DNA of 64,000 bases from an uncultured Selenomonadales bacterium. Its GTDB lineage: Bacteria; Bacillota; Negativicutes; Selenomonadales; Selenomonadaceae. Below are positions 32,953 to 41,856 of the stretch, piece after piece. Below the pieces are notes generated by a model, which was given only the letters and a program-made list of their open reading frames with translations, was not told the origin of the DNA and searched no databases. How positions within the stretch are numbered: the first letter of the stretch is position 1; the number at the start of each line of letters is the position of its first letter. The position numbers were made by a program, and so were the translations under genes. The stretch spans positions 122,153 to 186,152 of the forward strand of contig CAMZHX010000002.1 in assembly GCA_947307055.1 (NCBI GenBank), given 5' to 3'.

Positions 32953-34224
32953 TTGAGTGATACGAAAAATGCGGAGACGGAAAAGAAATTATCGCCCGCC
33001 GAAATTGTCGAGCGCACCACTATTGCCGACGTTTACCGCGCAGATAAACAACTTGCCGGCATAGTCAAGAAAACAAAACTCATTGCGAGCGATTTTTTTT
33101 CAGAACTCAGCGGCAACGAAATTTTCCTCAAGCCCGAAAACATGCAGCATACCGGAGCATTCAAACTGCGCGGGGCTTACAACAAAATCAGTCACCTAAC
33201 CGAAGACGAAAAAAAGCGCGGAGTTATCACGGCGTCTGCTGGCAATCACGCGCAAGGCGTCGCGTTCGCCGCGCAGAAACTTGGCGTCAAAGCTGTCATC
33301 TGTATGCCCGCGACCACTCCAATTTTGAAAGTCGAGGCAACTAAAGCTTACGGCGCGGAAGTTGTCTTGCACGGTGACGGCTTCGACGACGCTTATAAAC
33401 ACAGCCTCGAACTGCAAAAAAAATTCGGCTACGTTTACGTTCACCCGTTCAACGATTTGGAAGTTCTGCTCGGTCAGGGCACGACCGCCCTTGAAATTAT
33501 AAACGAACTCAAAGACGTTGACGCAATTTTAGTTCCAATAGGCGGCGGCGGATTTGCTTCGGGCGTTGCGCTCGCTACTAAAGTTGTCAGCCCGCAAGTC
33601 AAAGTTATCGGCGTAGAGCCCGAAAACGCCGCGTGTATGAAAGCCGCCCTCGACGCCGGGAAAATCGTTTCGCTCAAAAGTTCAGATACAGTCGCTGACG
33701 GTTGCGCCGTCAAAACTGCGGGCGATTTGACTTTTGCCTTTTGTCAAAAATATCTCGACGAAATTATCACCGTCAACGAAATGGAAATTATGTCCGCGCT
33801 GCTCTACCTGATTGAAAAACATAAACTCATTGCCGAAGGCGCAGGCGTCTTGAGTTTGGCGGCTCTCAATAAGCTCGACTTCAAAAATAAAAAAGTCGTC
33901 GCAATCGTCAGCGGCGGCAATATCGATATTTCTACCTTGTCCGCGCTGATTGATAAGGCGTTGATAGTTCGCGGCAGGATTTTTTGTTTTGGCGTATTGC
34001 TGGCCGATAAGCCTGGCGAACTCCTCAACGTCTCGCGAATCCTCACGGAGGAAAATGCCAACGTCATCAAGCTCGAACACGACCAAGCCCGCGTAACTGA
34101 CAGCTTTAAAAAAGTCGTGTTGGAAGTCACCGTCGAGACGCACAATCAAGCCCATATTGATAGGATTGTCCGCGCCCTCAATAAGCACGGCTACGAGATT
34201 GAAAAAATTGACCTGTTAAGATAA
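32953..34224 (+). CDS. ilvA: Threonine ammonia-lyase
   Basis: The 423-residue PLP enzyme turns threonine into 2-oxobutanoate for isoleucine synthesis or catabolism. The PLP lysine lies in QHTGAFKLRGA, SAGNHAQGVA binds substrate and PIGGGGFASG the cofactor phosphate. The last ~75 residues (FGVLLADKPGELLNVSRIL) form an ACT regulatory domain. The single short ACT fits the TdcB/IlvA-short type. The TTG start follows AGGAGG. Confidence 0.94.
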   Translation: MSDTKNAETEKKLSPAEIVERTTIADVYRADKQLAGIVKKTKLIASDFFSELSGNEIFLKPENMQHTGAFKLRGAYNKISHLTEDEKKRGVITASAGNHAQGVAFAAQKLGVKAVICMPATTPILKVEATKAYGAEVVLHGDGFDDAYKHSLELQKKFGYVYVHPFNDLEVLLGQGTTALEIINELKDVDAILVPIGGGGFASGVALATKVVSPQVKVIGVEPENAACMKAALDAGKIVSLKSSDTVADGCAVKTAGDLTFAFCQKYLDEIITVNEMEIMSALLYLIEKHKLIAEGAGVLSLAALNKLDFKNKKVVAIVSGGNIDISTLSALIDKALIVRGRIFCFGVLLADKPGELLNVSRILTEENANVIKLEHDQARVTDSFKKVVLEVTVETHNQAHIDRIVRALNKHGYEIEKIDLLR

Positions 34225-34225
34225 A

Positions 34226-34786
34226 ATGAGAATCATAACCGGAAGGGCGAAGGGCTTGCGCTTGAAGACGCCGGCGGGACTTTCGACGAGACCGACTGCC
34301 GACCGCGTCAAGGAATCGTTGTTCAGCATATTGGGCGGGCTGATAAATTTTCCGGAGATAAAATCGGTGCTGGACATCTTCGCGGGCACTGGAGCTTTGG
34401 GACTGGAGGCAATGTCACGCGGCGCGAACTCGGCAATTTTCATCGACAACGCAACTGCAGAAATTATTCAAGAAAATATTTCTCGGACAAAGTTTGAAGG
34501 GTGCAAAGTACTGCGCGGCGACTTTGAAAAAATTTTATTCAAGCTCGCTAAACAAAATCTGGCGTTCGATTTAATCTTCAGCGACCCGCCCTACGCAAAA
34601 GGTTTGGCGCAAAAATCTCTGGAAGTCGTCGCGGGAAAAAATTTGCTCGTCGAAGGCGGCTTGATGATTATAGAAAACGACGTGACAGAAATTCTCGACG
34701 CCCCGACAAGTTTTCAACTCGTCCGGAAAATAACCTACGGACATACGACCGCGATAGAAATTTTCATAAGGGAGAAGGTAATATGA
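34226..34786 (+). CDS. rsmD: 16S rRNA (guanine-966 N2) methyltransferase
   Basis: The 186-residue enzyme has MRIITGRAKGLRL at the start, the SAM-binding LDIFAGTGALGLEAMSRGA and the catalytic SDPPYAKG motif, diagnostic for RsmD. It begins one base after ilvA and overlaps coaD by four bases; rsmD-coaD is a common conserved pair. Confidence 0.95.
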   Translation: MRIITGRAKGLRLKTPAGLSTRPTADRVKESLFSILGGLINFPEIKSVLDIFAGTGALGLEAMSRGANSAIFIDNATAEIIQENISRTKFEGCKVLRGDFEKILFKLAKQNLAFDLIFSDPPYAKGLAQKSLEVVAGKNLLVEGGLMIIENDVTEILDAPTSFQLVRKITYGHTTAIEIFIREKVI

Positions 34787-35268
34787 AGAAGGCAATTTGC
34801 ACGGGCAGTTTTGACCCTGTAACTAATGGTCACGTGAATATTTTTGAGCGGGCAGCGCGTTTGGTCGACGAATTGATTATCTGCGTGTTCATCAACGAGC
34901 AGAAAAAATTTCTGTTCAACATGCAAGAGCGCGTCGAACTTTTGCGCGAGGCGACTGTTCATATCGATAACGTGACGGTTGACGGTTGCAACGGACTTGC
35001 CGCCGATTACATAAGGCAACACGACGTTAATTTGATAATTCGCGGGTTGCGTTCGGCGACCGATTTTGAATACGAGGTCAACAAGGCGCAAATGATGCGT
35101 CACCTTATCCCGAACGTTGACACGATTTTTTTGTTGACAGCCCCAGAATTTTTGTTTATAAGTTCTTCGGGCGTAAGGGAGTTAGCGCATTTTGGCGGCG
35201 ATGTTCATGGGCTCGTGCCGGAGTGCGTCGAGTTCGCTCTCCAATCCAAAATAAAAATCGATACCTAA
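34783..35268 (+). CDS. coaD: Phosphopantetheine adenylyltransferase
   Basis: The 161-residue enzyme adenylates 4'-phosphopantetheine in coenzyme A synthesis. GSFDPVTNGHVNI carries the nucleotidyltransferase (T/H)xGH motif, and LIIRGLRSATDFEYE and FISSSGVRELA are typical. The ATG overlaps the rsmD stop. Confidence 0.97.
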   Translation: MKKAICTGSFDPVTNGHVNIFERAARLVDELIICVFINEQKKFLFNMQERVELLREATVHIDNVTVDGCNGLAADYIRQHDVNLIIRGLRSATDFEYEVNKAQMMRHLIPNVDTIFLLTAPEFLFISSSGVRELAHFGGDVHGLVPECVEFALQSKIKIDT

Positions 35269-35272
35269 TTTT

Positions 35273-35300
35273 CCATTACGCATTACGAATTACGCATTGC
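35273..35300. repeat. Short repeat island (CATTACG words)
   Basis: CATTACGCATTACGAATTACG-type words fill the gap after coaD. The same words are found inside coding regions at 51282-51314 and 61271-61325. Confidence 0.75.
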
Positions 35301-35318
35301 TTTTAAGAGGGGATGATT

Positions 35319-35954
35319 ATGGCAGTACAAGATACTTTAGCCAAAATAGAAAACATGACGGCGGGCGCGCCGCATTTGCCGCTGACAAACAAAATGCTAA
35401 TATCCGAAGACGAATTTATTCACCTAGTCGAAGAATTGCGCAAGGAATTGCCGCAGGAACTAGAACACGCAAATGAAGTCATGAAAGAACGCGACAACAT
35501 AATCAAAAACGCACAGGCCGAAGCCGCTAGCATCATCAAACAGGCGCAGTTGCAAGCGGAACAGCTCATGGACGAAAACGACATTGTAATCAAAGCGCGG
35601 GAGAAATCGCGAATGGTTTTAAGTCAGGCGCAACAGCAGGAAGCCGAAATCATGGAGCGGACGCGCCAAAATGCCAAGCAACTCCAGGACGACGCCGACC
35701 GCTACGCTAATCAAGTTTTCGACCAACTAATCGCGCATGTCACGAATACTTTTCAGGGCGTGCAACAAGCTCAAGCCGGTTTGGAAAACGCGCGGCAAAT
35801 TTTGCAGCAGGCGAAAGTCCAAATGAATCAACAGGCCGCACAACAAAATTACGCGCAATCCTACGGCGCGCAACAACAAAACTACAATCAGCAATATGAA
35901 CAACCGCAGCAAGGTTACAATCAGCCCGCGCAGTACAATCAGGAGCAACGATGA
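35319..35954 (+). CDS. Coiled-coil protein with Q/N/Y-rich tail
   Basis: The 211-residue protein has a helical, coiled-coil core (about 25-170) rich in Gln, Glu and Ala, resembling proteins annotated as ATP-synthase-b-like or V-ATPase H-like that are encoded next to coaD in Firmicutes. The last 40 residues are almost only Gln, Asn, Tyr, Ala, Gly and Pro (such as QQNYNQQYEQPQQGYNQ), a prion-like low-complexity tail. The ATG at 35319 is preferred because GAGGGG sits at proper spacing. Function unknown; a role in division or envelope assembly is only a guess. Confidence 0.75.
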   Translation: MAVQDTLAKIENMTAGAPHLPLTNKMLISEDEFIHLVEELRKELPQELEHANEVMKERDNIIKNAQAEAASIIKQAQLQAEQLMDENDIVIKAREKSRMVLSQAQQQEAEIMERTRQNAKQLQDDADRYANQVFDQLIAHVTNTFQGVQQAQAGLENARQILQQAKVQMNQQAAQQNYAQSYGAQQQNYNQQYEQPQQGYNQPAQYNQEQR

Positions 35955-35965
35955 ATTTCTAAACT

Positions 35966-35986
35966 GAGCCTTCGGGCTCTATTTTG
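35966..35986 (+). terminator. Terminator after the coiled-coil gene
   Basis: GAGCC and GGCTC close a stable TTCG tetraloop and are followed by TATTTTG. Confidence 0.8.
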
Positions 35987-35994
35987 TTTGCGCT

Positions 35995-36915
35995 TCAGAA
36001 AAAGTCTTTGTCGATAATCTTGTCGTAAATGTAGCCCTCGCGGACGCCCGAATCGCTGTAAATGATATTCAGACTGCCAAAGCGTTTCGCCAACACGTCA
36101 GCGATTATCAAGCCCGGCATAAATGTATGCATACGTTCCGGCACGGTTCGCATGAGCAAAATTTTATCGGGGACAATCAATTCGTGGTCGCGCTGGAATC
36201 TGTGCAATATGTCGTGAATCCGTCGGACTTCCATGCGCATATTTTGCCGCGTCATTCCGTACATAGCATTGTAAAGAGCCATCGCGCCTTTGAACGTGCC
36301 GCCAATCCCGCAAATTTGCGCGTGACTGACCGCTTGGAATTCTTTAACCGCACTTACTGTCGCTTCGGCCTCCGCGTACATCTCCGCAATCTCAACCGCG
36401 CTGGGCAAAATGTGTACGCCAGTATATCGCGTGTGAAAACTCAACGAGCCAATAGGCAAACTTGCCTTAACTCTAATCTCGTGGTCTTTGAAGTAAACAA
36501 TTTCGGTCGAGCCGCCGCCTATGTCAATCAGCAAGCCCTTTTCGTCAACAAGATTATGCGTCGCGCCAATAAAATCAAAAGTCGCCTCGTCGTCGCCGCT
36601 CATCAAAATGATATTTATCCCCGTGCGCATAGAAATTTCGTCAACGGCCTGCGAACCGTTTACCGCGTTGCGAAGGGCGGCGGTCGTAAACGCCGTGACT
36701 TGCGTTATCCCGAAGTCGTCCAGAAAATGGCGGTACTCGCCGATAATCTCAACAACTTTATCAATGCCCGCTCTCTGCATGACGCCATCGCGAACATATG
36801 ACGCAAGTCCGACCGTGTGTTTCTTTTTCATAATCATTTCGACGCGGTCGCCGTCAATGTCGTAAACCGCCATGCGAATCGTGTTCGAGCCGACATCTAT
36901 CATTGCATACAACAT
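35995..36915 (-). CDS. ppx: Ppx/GppA phosphatase family protein
   Basis: The 306-residue protein belongs to the exopolyphosphatase/guanosine pentaphosphatase family of the actin-like ATPase fold. YAMIDVGSNTIRMAVYD, TTAALRNAVNG, LLIDIGGGSTEIVYF and ICGIGGTFKG are all present. Only the two N-terminal domains are found (no long C-terminal HD part), as in short Ppx proteins. GGGAGG seven bases before the ATG at 36915 sets the start. Whether it hydrolyses polyphosphate or pppGpp cannot be told. Confidence 0.92.
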   Translation of the reverse strand: MLYAMIDVGSNTIRMAVYDIDGDRVEMIMKKKHTVGLASYVRDGVMQRAGIDKVVEIIGEYRHFLDDFGITQVTAFTTAALRNAVNGSQAVDEISMRTGINIILMSGDDEATFDFIGATHNLVDEKGLLIDIGGGSTEIVYFKDHEIRVKASLPIGSLSFHTRYTGVHILPSAVEIAEMYAEAEATVSAVKEFQAVSHAQICGIGGTFKGAMALYNAMYGMTRQNMRMEVRRIHDILHRFQRDHELIVPDKILLMRTVPERMHTFMPGLIIADVLAKRFGSLNIIYSDSGVREGYIYDKIIDKDFF

Positions 36916-36981
36916 TTCATCGCCTCCCTTGCAAAAAAATAATTCGGCATTTGTCTGCATTAACCTGCCGAATTTTTGATT

Positions 36982-37446
36982 TTAGTTTTGAATCTCGCTT
37001 GGAGCCTTGACGATAATTTTGCCGTCGCGGTCGTGATAGACGACTTTGGCAATCCTGGCGTTGATAATCATGCGCCGACAAAGTTTACATGGCTCGCCCG
37101 AAGCATTGGAACCGTCCGCGCAGTTGACGCCCGCAATGTAAATCGTCGCGCCGTTCATCTTATCGGGGTCGGCGTTGATAATCGCGTTTTGCTCGGCGTG
37201 AACCGCTACGCACAATTCGTAACGCTCGCCCTTTGGCACGTGAAGCCTTTCGCGCTCGCAAATGCCGCTGTCTATGCAATTCGTTTCGCCGCGCGGTGCG
37301 CCGTTATAGCCCGTGCTGATTATGATTTTATCCTTGACGATGATTGCGCCGTAGCGTCTCCGAAGGCAAGTTGCGCGCTTGCCGACTTCGCGTGCGATGT
37401 TCAAAAAATATTCGTCCCAATCCGGACGCTGATTCTGATTTTGCAT
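36982..37446 (-). CDS. comEB: dCMP deaminase / ComEB-like
   Basis: The 154-residue zinc enzyme converts dCMP to dUMP. CVAVHAEQNAI provides the HAE catalytic motif and GEPCKLCRRMI the two zinc Cys. STGYNGAPRGETNCID is characteristic of deoxycytidylate deaminases including ComEB. A strong GGAGGTGAG precedes the ATG, and TATAAT lies about 30 bases upstream. Confidence 0.93.
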   Translation of the reverse strand: MQNQNQRPDWDEYFLNIAREVGKRATCLRRRYGAIIVKDKIIISTGYNGAPRGETNCIDSGICERERLHVPKGERYELCVAVHAEQNAIINADPDKMNGATIYIAGVNCADGSNASGEPCKLCRRMIINARIAKVVYHDRDGKIIVKAPSEIQN

Positions 37447-37516
37447 GTTCTCACCTCCAATGGTTTTCCCGATTATACTACATTTTTCTTGATAACAAAA
37501 TTCTTCATGGCAAAAC

Positions 37517-37554
37517 GAAACCCCGCGCAGTTCGCTAAGTTACGCGGGGTTTTC
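37517..37554. terminator. Terminator after cbiK
   Basis: CCCCGCG (521-527) pairs with CGCGGGG (543-549), with A and T runs on either side. On the minus strand it comes about 95 bases after the cbiK stop. Confidence 0.8.
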
Positions 37555-37647
37555 CTTCGTTTGTGTTGACCACGTTTGACTTATTCTGATGATAGTTTTC
37601 TTATCGTCACAAAACTTATCACAAATAATTTGAACTATAAACCGAAA

Positions 37648-38631
37648 TTATTTTACTAAGGCTTCCCAAGCTTCGTTAGCGCGTTCGACGAAAATATCGC
37701 GAATCCGTTTGCTTTCGCCGAGCCCTTGTAATTTCGCCTCGACCTTAAAGCCCATTTTCTGCAGAATGACTTTGTGGGAATCGTCTTCATCGCCGGCCAT
37801 ATCGTTATTAGCGTGGTCGCCGGCTACCATCATCAGCGGCATCAAAATTATTTTCTCGACCTTATGCATTTTCATTTTGCCCGCCCAATCCTCAAGGCGC
37901 GGCCAACCTTCGACCGTGTAAATGTGAACGTCGTCGCGCTTCATGCGGCGGAGTTTTTCTTGCATGACCGAGTAATAAGCATTTGACGGGTCGGGCGTGC
38001 CGTGCGCCATTAGCAAAATCGCCGTGCCCTTTTTGTACGCCGGTAAGTGCAACGATTGCATGACTTGCATAACGTCATCGGGCTGTTCTTCCTGCCCTTG
38101 CCAATACATCAGCGGCGTGCCGAGCGTCATTTTCTTAAATTGCGTTTTGTACTCGTGGAAAAGCGCAATGTCGTACTTGTACTCCATGCCGGGTATCACG
38201 TCGAGCGAGACGAGCGCAACTCGCGTATAACCTTCGCGCTTGAGTTGGTCAAGGGTTTGTTCGGGCGTCATGTAATCGCATTTGCCCTCGTTCTCGACAA
38301 TGTGCTTGATAACGATATGGCTAGTGAATGCCGTAACGACTTTAGCGTTGGGGTGAGCGGCTTGGATTGCCTGCGCGGTCGCGTCGATTGATTTAGTGCG
38401 CTGGTCTTTGTAAGTCGTGCCGAAACTCAAAACGACGATTGCGTCTTTGTCCATGTGGCTTTGCAGGTTGGGATTTTCGTACTTTAGGACGCCGATTTGA
38501 GTAGCCATTTGCAACGCGACGGGCGGATTAGCGACCTCGTCATTAAGTTGGTAGGCGGCGTCGGCGTGCGCGAAAAATAAGCTCGAACACGCCACGCTCA
38601 CCGCTAAAAATTTTTTCCAGTTCTTCATCAA
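37648..38631 (-). CDS. cbiK: Secreted sirohydrochlorin cobaltochelatase (CbiK-like)
   Basis: The 327-residue protein matches class II chelatases of the CbiK type, which insert Co2+ (or Fe2+/Ni2+) into sirohydrochlorin or related tetrapyrroles. AIVVLSFGTTY, LLMAHGTPDPSNAYY with a metal-binding His, VEGWP and MMVAGDHANNDMAGDE are family motifs. It begins with a clear signal peptide (KNWKKFLAVSVACSSLFFAHADAA), so it acts outside the cytoplasm, as known for the periplasmic CbiK of Desulfovibrio. No other cobalamin genes are near. A role in haem or metal uptake is possible. Confidence 0.9.
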   Translation of the reverse strand: MMKNWKKFLAVSVACSSLFFAHADAAYQLNDEVANPPVALQMATQIGVLKYENPNLQSHMDKDAIVVLSFGTTYKDQRTKSIDATAQAIQAAHPNAKVVTAFTSHIVIKHIVENEGKCDYMTPEQTLDQLKREGYTRVALVSLDVIPGMEYKYDIALFHEYKTQFKKMTLGTPLMYWQGQEEQPDDVMQVMQSLHLPAYKKGTAILLMAHGTPDPSNAYYSVMQEKLRRMKRDDVHIYTVEGWPRLEDWAGKMKMHKVEKIILMPLMMVAGDHANNDMAGDEDDSHKVILQKMGFKVEAKLQGLGESKRIRDIFVERANEAWEALVK

Positions 38632-38712
38632 AGTTCCTCCTCAAAAATTTTTTTGTTGCTCATACATTTTCTTTGCTGAGGAGTCGAGTTAAATTTACCA
38701 CAAAGAATTTAT

Positions 38713-38741
38713 TTGTCAATTCCCCGCAAAGGATATATAAT
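38713..38741 (+). promoter_or_regulatory. dnaN promoter
   Basis: TTGTCA, a 17-base spacer and a perfect TATAAT, 34 bases before the dnaN ATG. Confidence 0.8.
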
Positions 38742-38774
38742 GCGGCGGCACCAACTTTAAGGAGGCAAGACCGA

Positions 38775-39878
38775 ATGAAATTTTCATGCTATAAGAACGA
38801 CTTAACAGAGGCTTTGCAATTCGCGATAAGGGCTGTTGCCGTCAAGCCCATGACGCCCATTTTGGCCGGCATCTACCTTAGGGCGGATGGCTCCATGCTC
38901 GAAATTCAAGCGAATAATTTTTCGACCGGAATAATTACGCGAATCCCCGTCAATACCGAATCTCCAGGCGAAGTCGTCGTGAGCGGCAAACGCTTTCAAG
39001 AATTCGTGCGCAACATGCCCGACGATACCATAACTTTTTCCGACGTTGATAATATGTTAGTGATTGAATCGGGCGGCGCGAGCGTCGAACTTTTGACGAT
39101 GCAGGCTAGCGACTTCCCGAAAGTCAAGACGCCCGATACCGACCACTCGTTCAAGATTAGAACGACTGCGCTTAGAAATCTGATTAAGCGGACGGCATTT
39201 GCGGCTGCTAAAAATGATGCGCGCCCGATTTTTACGGGCTGTTGTTTTGATGTCAAGGGCGATACAATTTCGCTTGTCGCCACGAATGGTCATAGGCTTG
39301 CGCTCGCTAAAGAACAACTCCCCGACACCTACGAAGATTGTAGTTTTGTCGTGCCCGCTGATGCTCTGCGCGGAATCATGTTGCGCATTGACCCTAACGA
39401 CGTTGAAAATTACGTGACGATTAGTTATTCTGTGCGCTATCTGACTTTCACGTTCGACAACGTTTTTGTAAACTCGCGCCTTATCGAAGGCGATCACCCG
39501 TCCTACGACAGAGTTATCCCTTCTTCGAGCACTACCAATGTCAAAGTCGACACGGCCGAATTTAGACGCGCTGTTGATTTTGTCGCGCTCATGTCGAAGG
39601 AGAACGAATACAACACCGTTAAATTTTCTTTCAGCGACGGCGGCATAGAAATTACTTCCAATTCGCCCGAAGTCGGCGGCGCAGGTCAAAGCGTCGAGGC
39701 GGAGATTGACGGCGACGACTTGGAAATTTCTTTTAACGTCACCTACATTGCGGACGTGCTAAAGGTCGTCGAGGCTAAGCAACTTGACATCGCTTTGAAT
39801 GACAAATTTAGTCCCGCCGCCTTCACCGAGCCTGACAACGACAATTATATTTACGTTGCAACGCCCGTCCGCGCTTAA
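38775..39878 (+). CDS. dnaN: DNA polymerase III sliding clamp
   Basis: The 367-residue protein is the beta clamp, made of three similar domains. It begins MKFSCYKNDLTEALQFA and contains TNGHRLALAKEQL and FSLRIEGDHPSYDRVIP-type segments. The ATG at 38775 follows AAGGAGG. It has its own strong promoter and is followed at once by recF. dnaA, usually upstream, is absent; the upstream gene is the divergent cbiK. Confidence 0.96.
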   Translation: MKFSCYKNDLTEALQFAIRAVAVKPMTPILAGIYLRADGSMLEIQANNFSTGIITRIPVNTESPGEVVVSGKRFQEFVRNMPDDTITFSDVDNMLVIESGGASVELLTMQASDFPKVKTPDTDHSFKIRTTALRNLIKRTAFAAAKNDARPIFTGCCFDVKGDTISLVATNGHRLALAKEQLPDTYEDCSFVVPADALRGIMLRIDPNDVENYVTISYSVRYLTFTFDNVFVNSRLIEGDHPSYDRVIPSSSTTNVKVDTAEFRRAVDFVALMSKENEYNTVKFSFSDGGIEITSNSPEVGGAGQSVEAEIDGDDLEISFNVTYIADVLKVVEAKQLDIALNDKFSPAAFTEPDNDNYIYVATPVRA

Positions 39879-40976
39879 ATGTTCGTCACTGAAATTTTCT
39901 TCAAAGATTGGCGCAATCTTGCCGAAGTGAAATTTCGCCCCGACGCCGCGACTAATATTTTTCTCGGACAAAACGCGCAGGGCAAAACCAATATCCTTGA
40001 GGCAATTAACTTTGCGTCGCTGTTGCGCTCGCGAGCCGGTAAGGAATCCGAACTGATTCGTTGGGGAGAGAATGCCGCAATCCTCCGCGTGAAATATTCC
40101 AAAGCGGACATTTCACACGAACTGGCTATTGAAATTTCTTCGGAGCGCAAACGCCGCATTTTTCTTGACGGCAATCCGATTCGACCGCGCGAACTTATCG
40201 GCAAATTGAATTCGGTATTATTTTCGCCCGAAGATTTATTTATGTTCAAGAGTTCGTCGACGACGCGCAGAAAATTTCTCGACGCGCAAATTTCGCAAGC
40301 CATGCCGATTTATTTCTTGGAGCTGTCGAAGTATTCGCGGCTGGTCGAAATCCGAAATGCTTTGCTGAAAAAAATCCGCGACGAGTACACGCGGGAAAAT
40401 GAACTCGACCTTTGGGACGAACAACTTGCAATCGCCGCCGAAAATGTCATAAGCAAAAGACTGCGGGCGGTCAGTGAGTTGAATTTTTTAGCGAACGCCA
40501 TGCAGGAAAAAATTTCGGCGCGGTCGGAAAATTTGTCGGTAGTCTACGACCTGCGCGGGCTTGATTCTCAAGAAAATATCGCGGAGAACTTTTTAAAGTT
40601 ATTGCGGGCGCGACGCTCGAAAGATATACAGAGCGGCTTAACGAATTTCGGAGCGCACAGGGACGACTTAAAATTTTTCATCAACGGGCATGAACTAAAA
40701 CTTTTCGGCTCGCAAGGACAACTGCGGACGGCGGCACTTGCCCTGAAACTTTCCGAATTGCAATTTTTAAAGGCGGAAACGGGCGAATATCCGCTGTTGC
40801 TACTCGATGACGTGATGAGCGAATTGGATTCGGCGCGGCGCGAAATGCTACTCGACTTCCTGAGCCGCGAAAAAATTCAGACGTTGATAACGGCGACTGA
40901 CCGCGCATACTTCCCGACGCAACTTGCCGGGAAAATATTTTCGGTCGCGGCGGGGAGGGTTTTCGATGAATCTTGA
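39879..40976 (+). CDS. recF: DNA repair ATPase RecF
   Basis: The 365-residue SMC-like ATPase loads RecA at gaps. The Walker A is GQNAQGKTNILEAI, the signature motif lies in FGSQGQLRTAALALKLSE, and Walker B in LLLDDVMSELD. The start codon follows the dnaN stop directly (TAAATG), so translation is coupled. Typical length. Confidence 0.96.
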   Translation: MFVTEIFFKDWRNLAEVKFRPDAATNIFLGQNAQGKTNILEAINFASLLRSRAGKESELIRWGENAAILRVKYSKADISHELAIEISSERKRRIFLDGNPIRPRELIGKLNSVLFSPEDLFMFKSSSTTRRKFLDAQISQAMPIYFLELSKYSRLVEIRNALLKKIRDEYTRENELDLWDEQLAIAAENVISKRLRAVSELNFLANAMQEKISARSENLSVVYDLRGLDSQENIAENFLKLLRARRSKDIQSGLTNFGAHRDDLKFFINGHELKLFGSQGQLRTAALALKLSELQFLKAETGEYPLLLLDDVMSELDSARREMLLDFLSREKIQTLITATDRAYFPTQLAGKIFSVAAGRVFDES

Positions 40977-41856
40977 AAATTATCTTCGGGAAAAAATGCG
41001 CTCGCTCGGCACGGAACCTTATCAAAAATTCCTAGCCGCTGAAGTGATTCACCACTGGCGCGAACTCGTCGGAGAAAAAATTTCCGCTAAAGTCAAGCCC
41101 GTCAAACTTGAACGCGGCATTCTGCTAGTCGCCGTCGAAAGTTCCGCATACAGAGACCAGCTGAAATTTTGGTCGGAAGAAATTATCGAGGCGATTAACG
41201 AAAAATTCGGCGAGCCACTCGTAAAAGGAATCAGACCCGCGCAGGGCTTTCAAGTCGTCGCGCCCGTCGAAACTCCGCCCGAAGTCGACAAACCTAAAGT
41301 CGCGCCGGAAAATGTGACGTTATCGGCGGAAGAAATTCGGCGTTGCGAGAAGCGCGCACAAAAAGTTGCCAACGATAAATTACGCGAAACAGTTTTGCAG
41401 ACGCTGTTAAGTCACGCGAAATTACAAAAATTCCGATTGGCAAACGGTTGGCATAAATGTTTGAAATGCGATTCACTTTGCGAGCCGACAGAAATTCTCT
41501 GCCCGATTTGCACAACAAAAGAGCGCGAAGCAATGGTCAACGCGCTCTTCAAAATTTTTAGTGAGCACCCTTGGCTCAAAGCTTGGGAAGCGCAGAAAAT
41601 TTTGCTCGAACAAATGCCGCACATGAAAAACGAATGCTTACTGCCAACAATAGAATCTGCGCGGTCGTCGTTAATTCAGCAGGTCGCCAGCAAAGTCCGA
41701 TTCGGCGATGAAACTTCTCCCGACGTTTTAAAATTAGTCGCGCTGAAAAAACGTTTGCACCCAGATAAACTCACTCCCGCAATAATCCGCCGCGCACTAG
41801 CCGATTTGCGATTCAACCTAGCCGAACAACCTAAACGCTTCCAGTCTCGAAAATGA
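40966..41856 (+). CDS. DUF721/DciA-like protein with zinc ribbon
   Basis: The 296-residue protein has an N-terminal DUF721 (DciA-like) domain (about 20-95: VIHHWRELVGEKISAKVKP, GILLVAVESSAYRDQL). DciA is a helicase loader in bacteria without DnaC/DnaI, and its gene usually follows recF, as here. A second part has a four-Cys zinc ribbon (CLKCDSLCEP, then CPICT) and a helical C-terminus. It is longer than the 100-180 residues usual for DUF721. GGGGAGGG precedes the ATG at 40966, inside the end of recF. The 3' end overlaps the convergent ybaK gene by 26 bases. Confidence 0.82.
   Translation: MNLENYLREKMRSLGTEPYQKFLAAEVIHHWRELVGEKISAKVKPVKLERGILLVAVESSAYRDQLKFWSEEIIEAINEKFGEPLVKGIRPAQGFQVVAPVETPPEVDKPKVAPENVTLSAEEIRRCEKRAQKVANDKLRETVLQTLLSHAKLQKFRLANGWHKCLKCDSLCEPTEILCPICTTKEREAMVNALFKIFSEHPWLKAWEAQKILLEQMPHMKNECLLPTIESARSSLIQQVASKVRFGDETSPDVLKLVALKKRLHPDKLTPAIIRRALADLRFNLAEQPKRFQSRK

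Noticed and set aside
38632..38774. Gap before dnaN considered as oriC
   Set aside because: It has a promoter but no cluster of DnaA boxes that I can see, and dnaA is not adjacent.
41760..41856. HPDK in the DUF721 protein as a possible J-domain
   Set aside because: Only the tripeptide and a helix around it fit; the conserved N-terminal J-domain helix and Tyr-Leu motif are absent, so a DnaJ partner for the Hsp70 is not supported.
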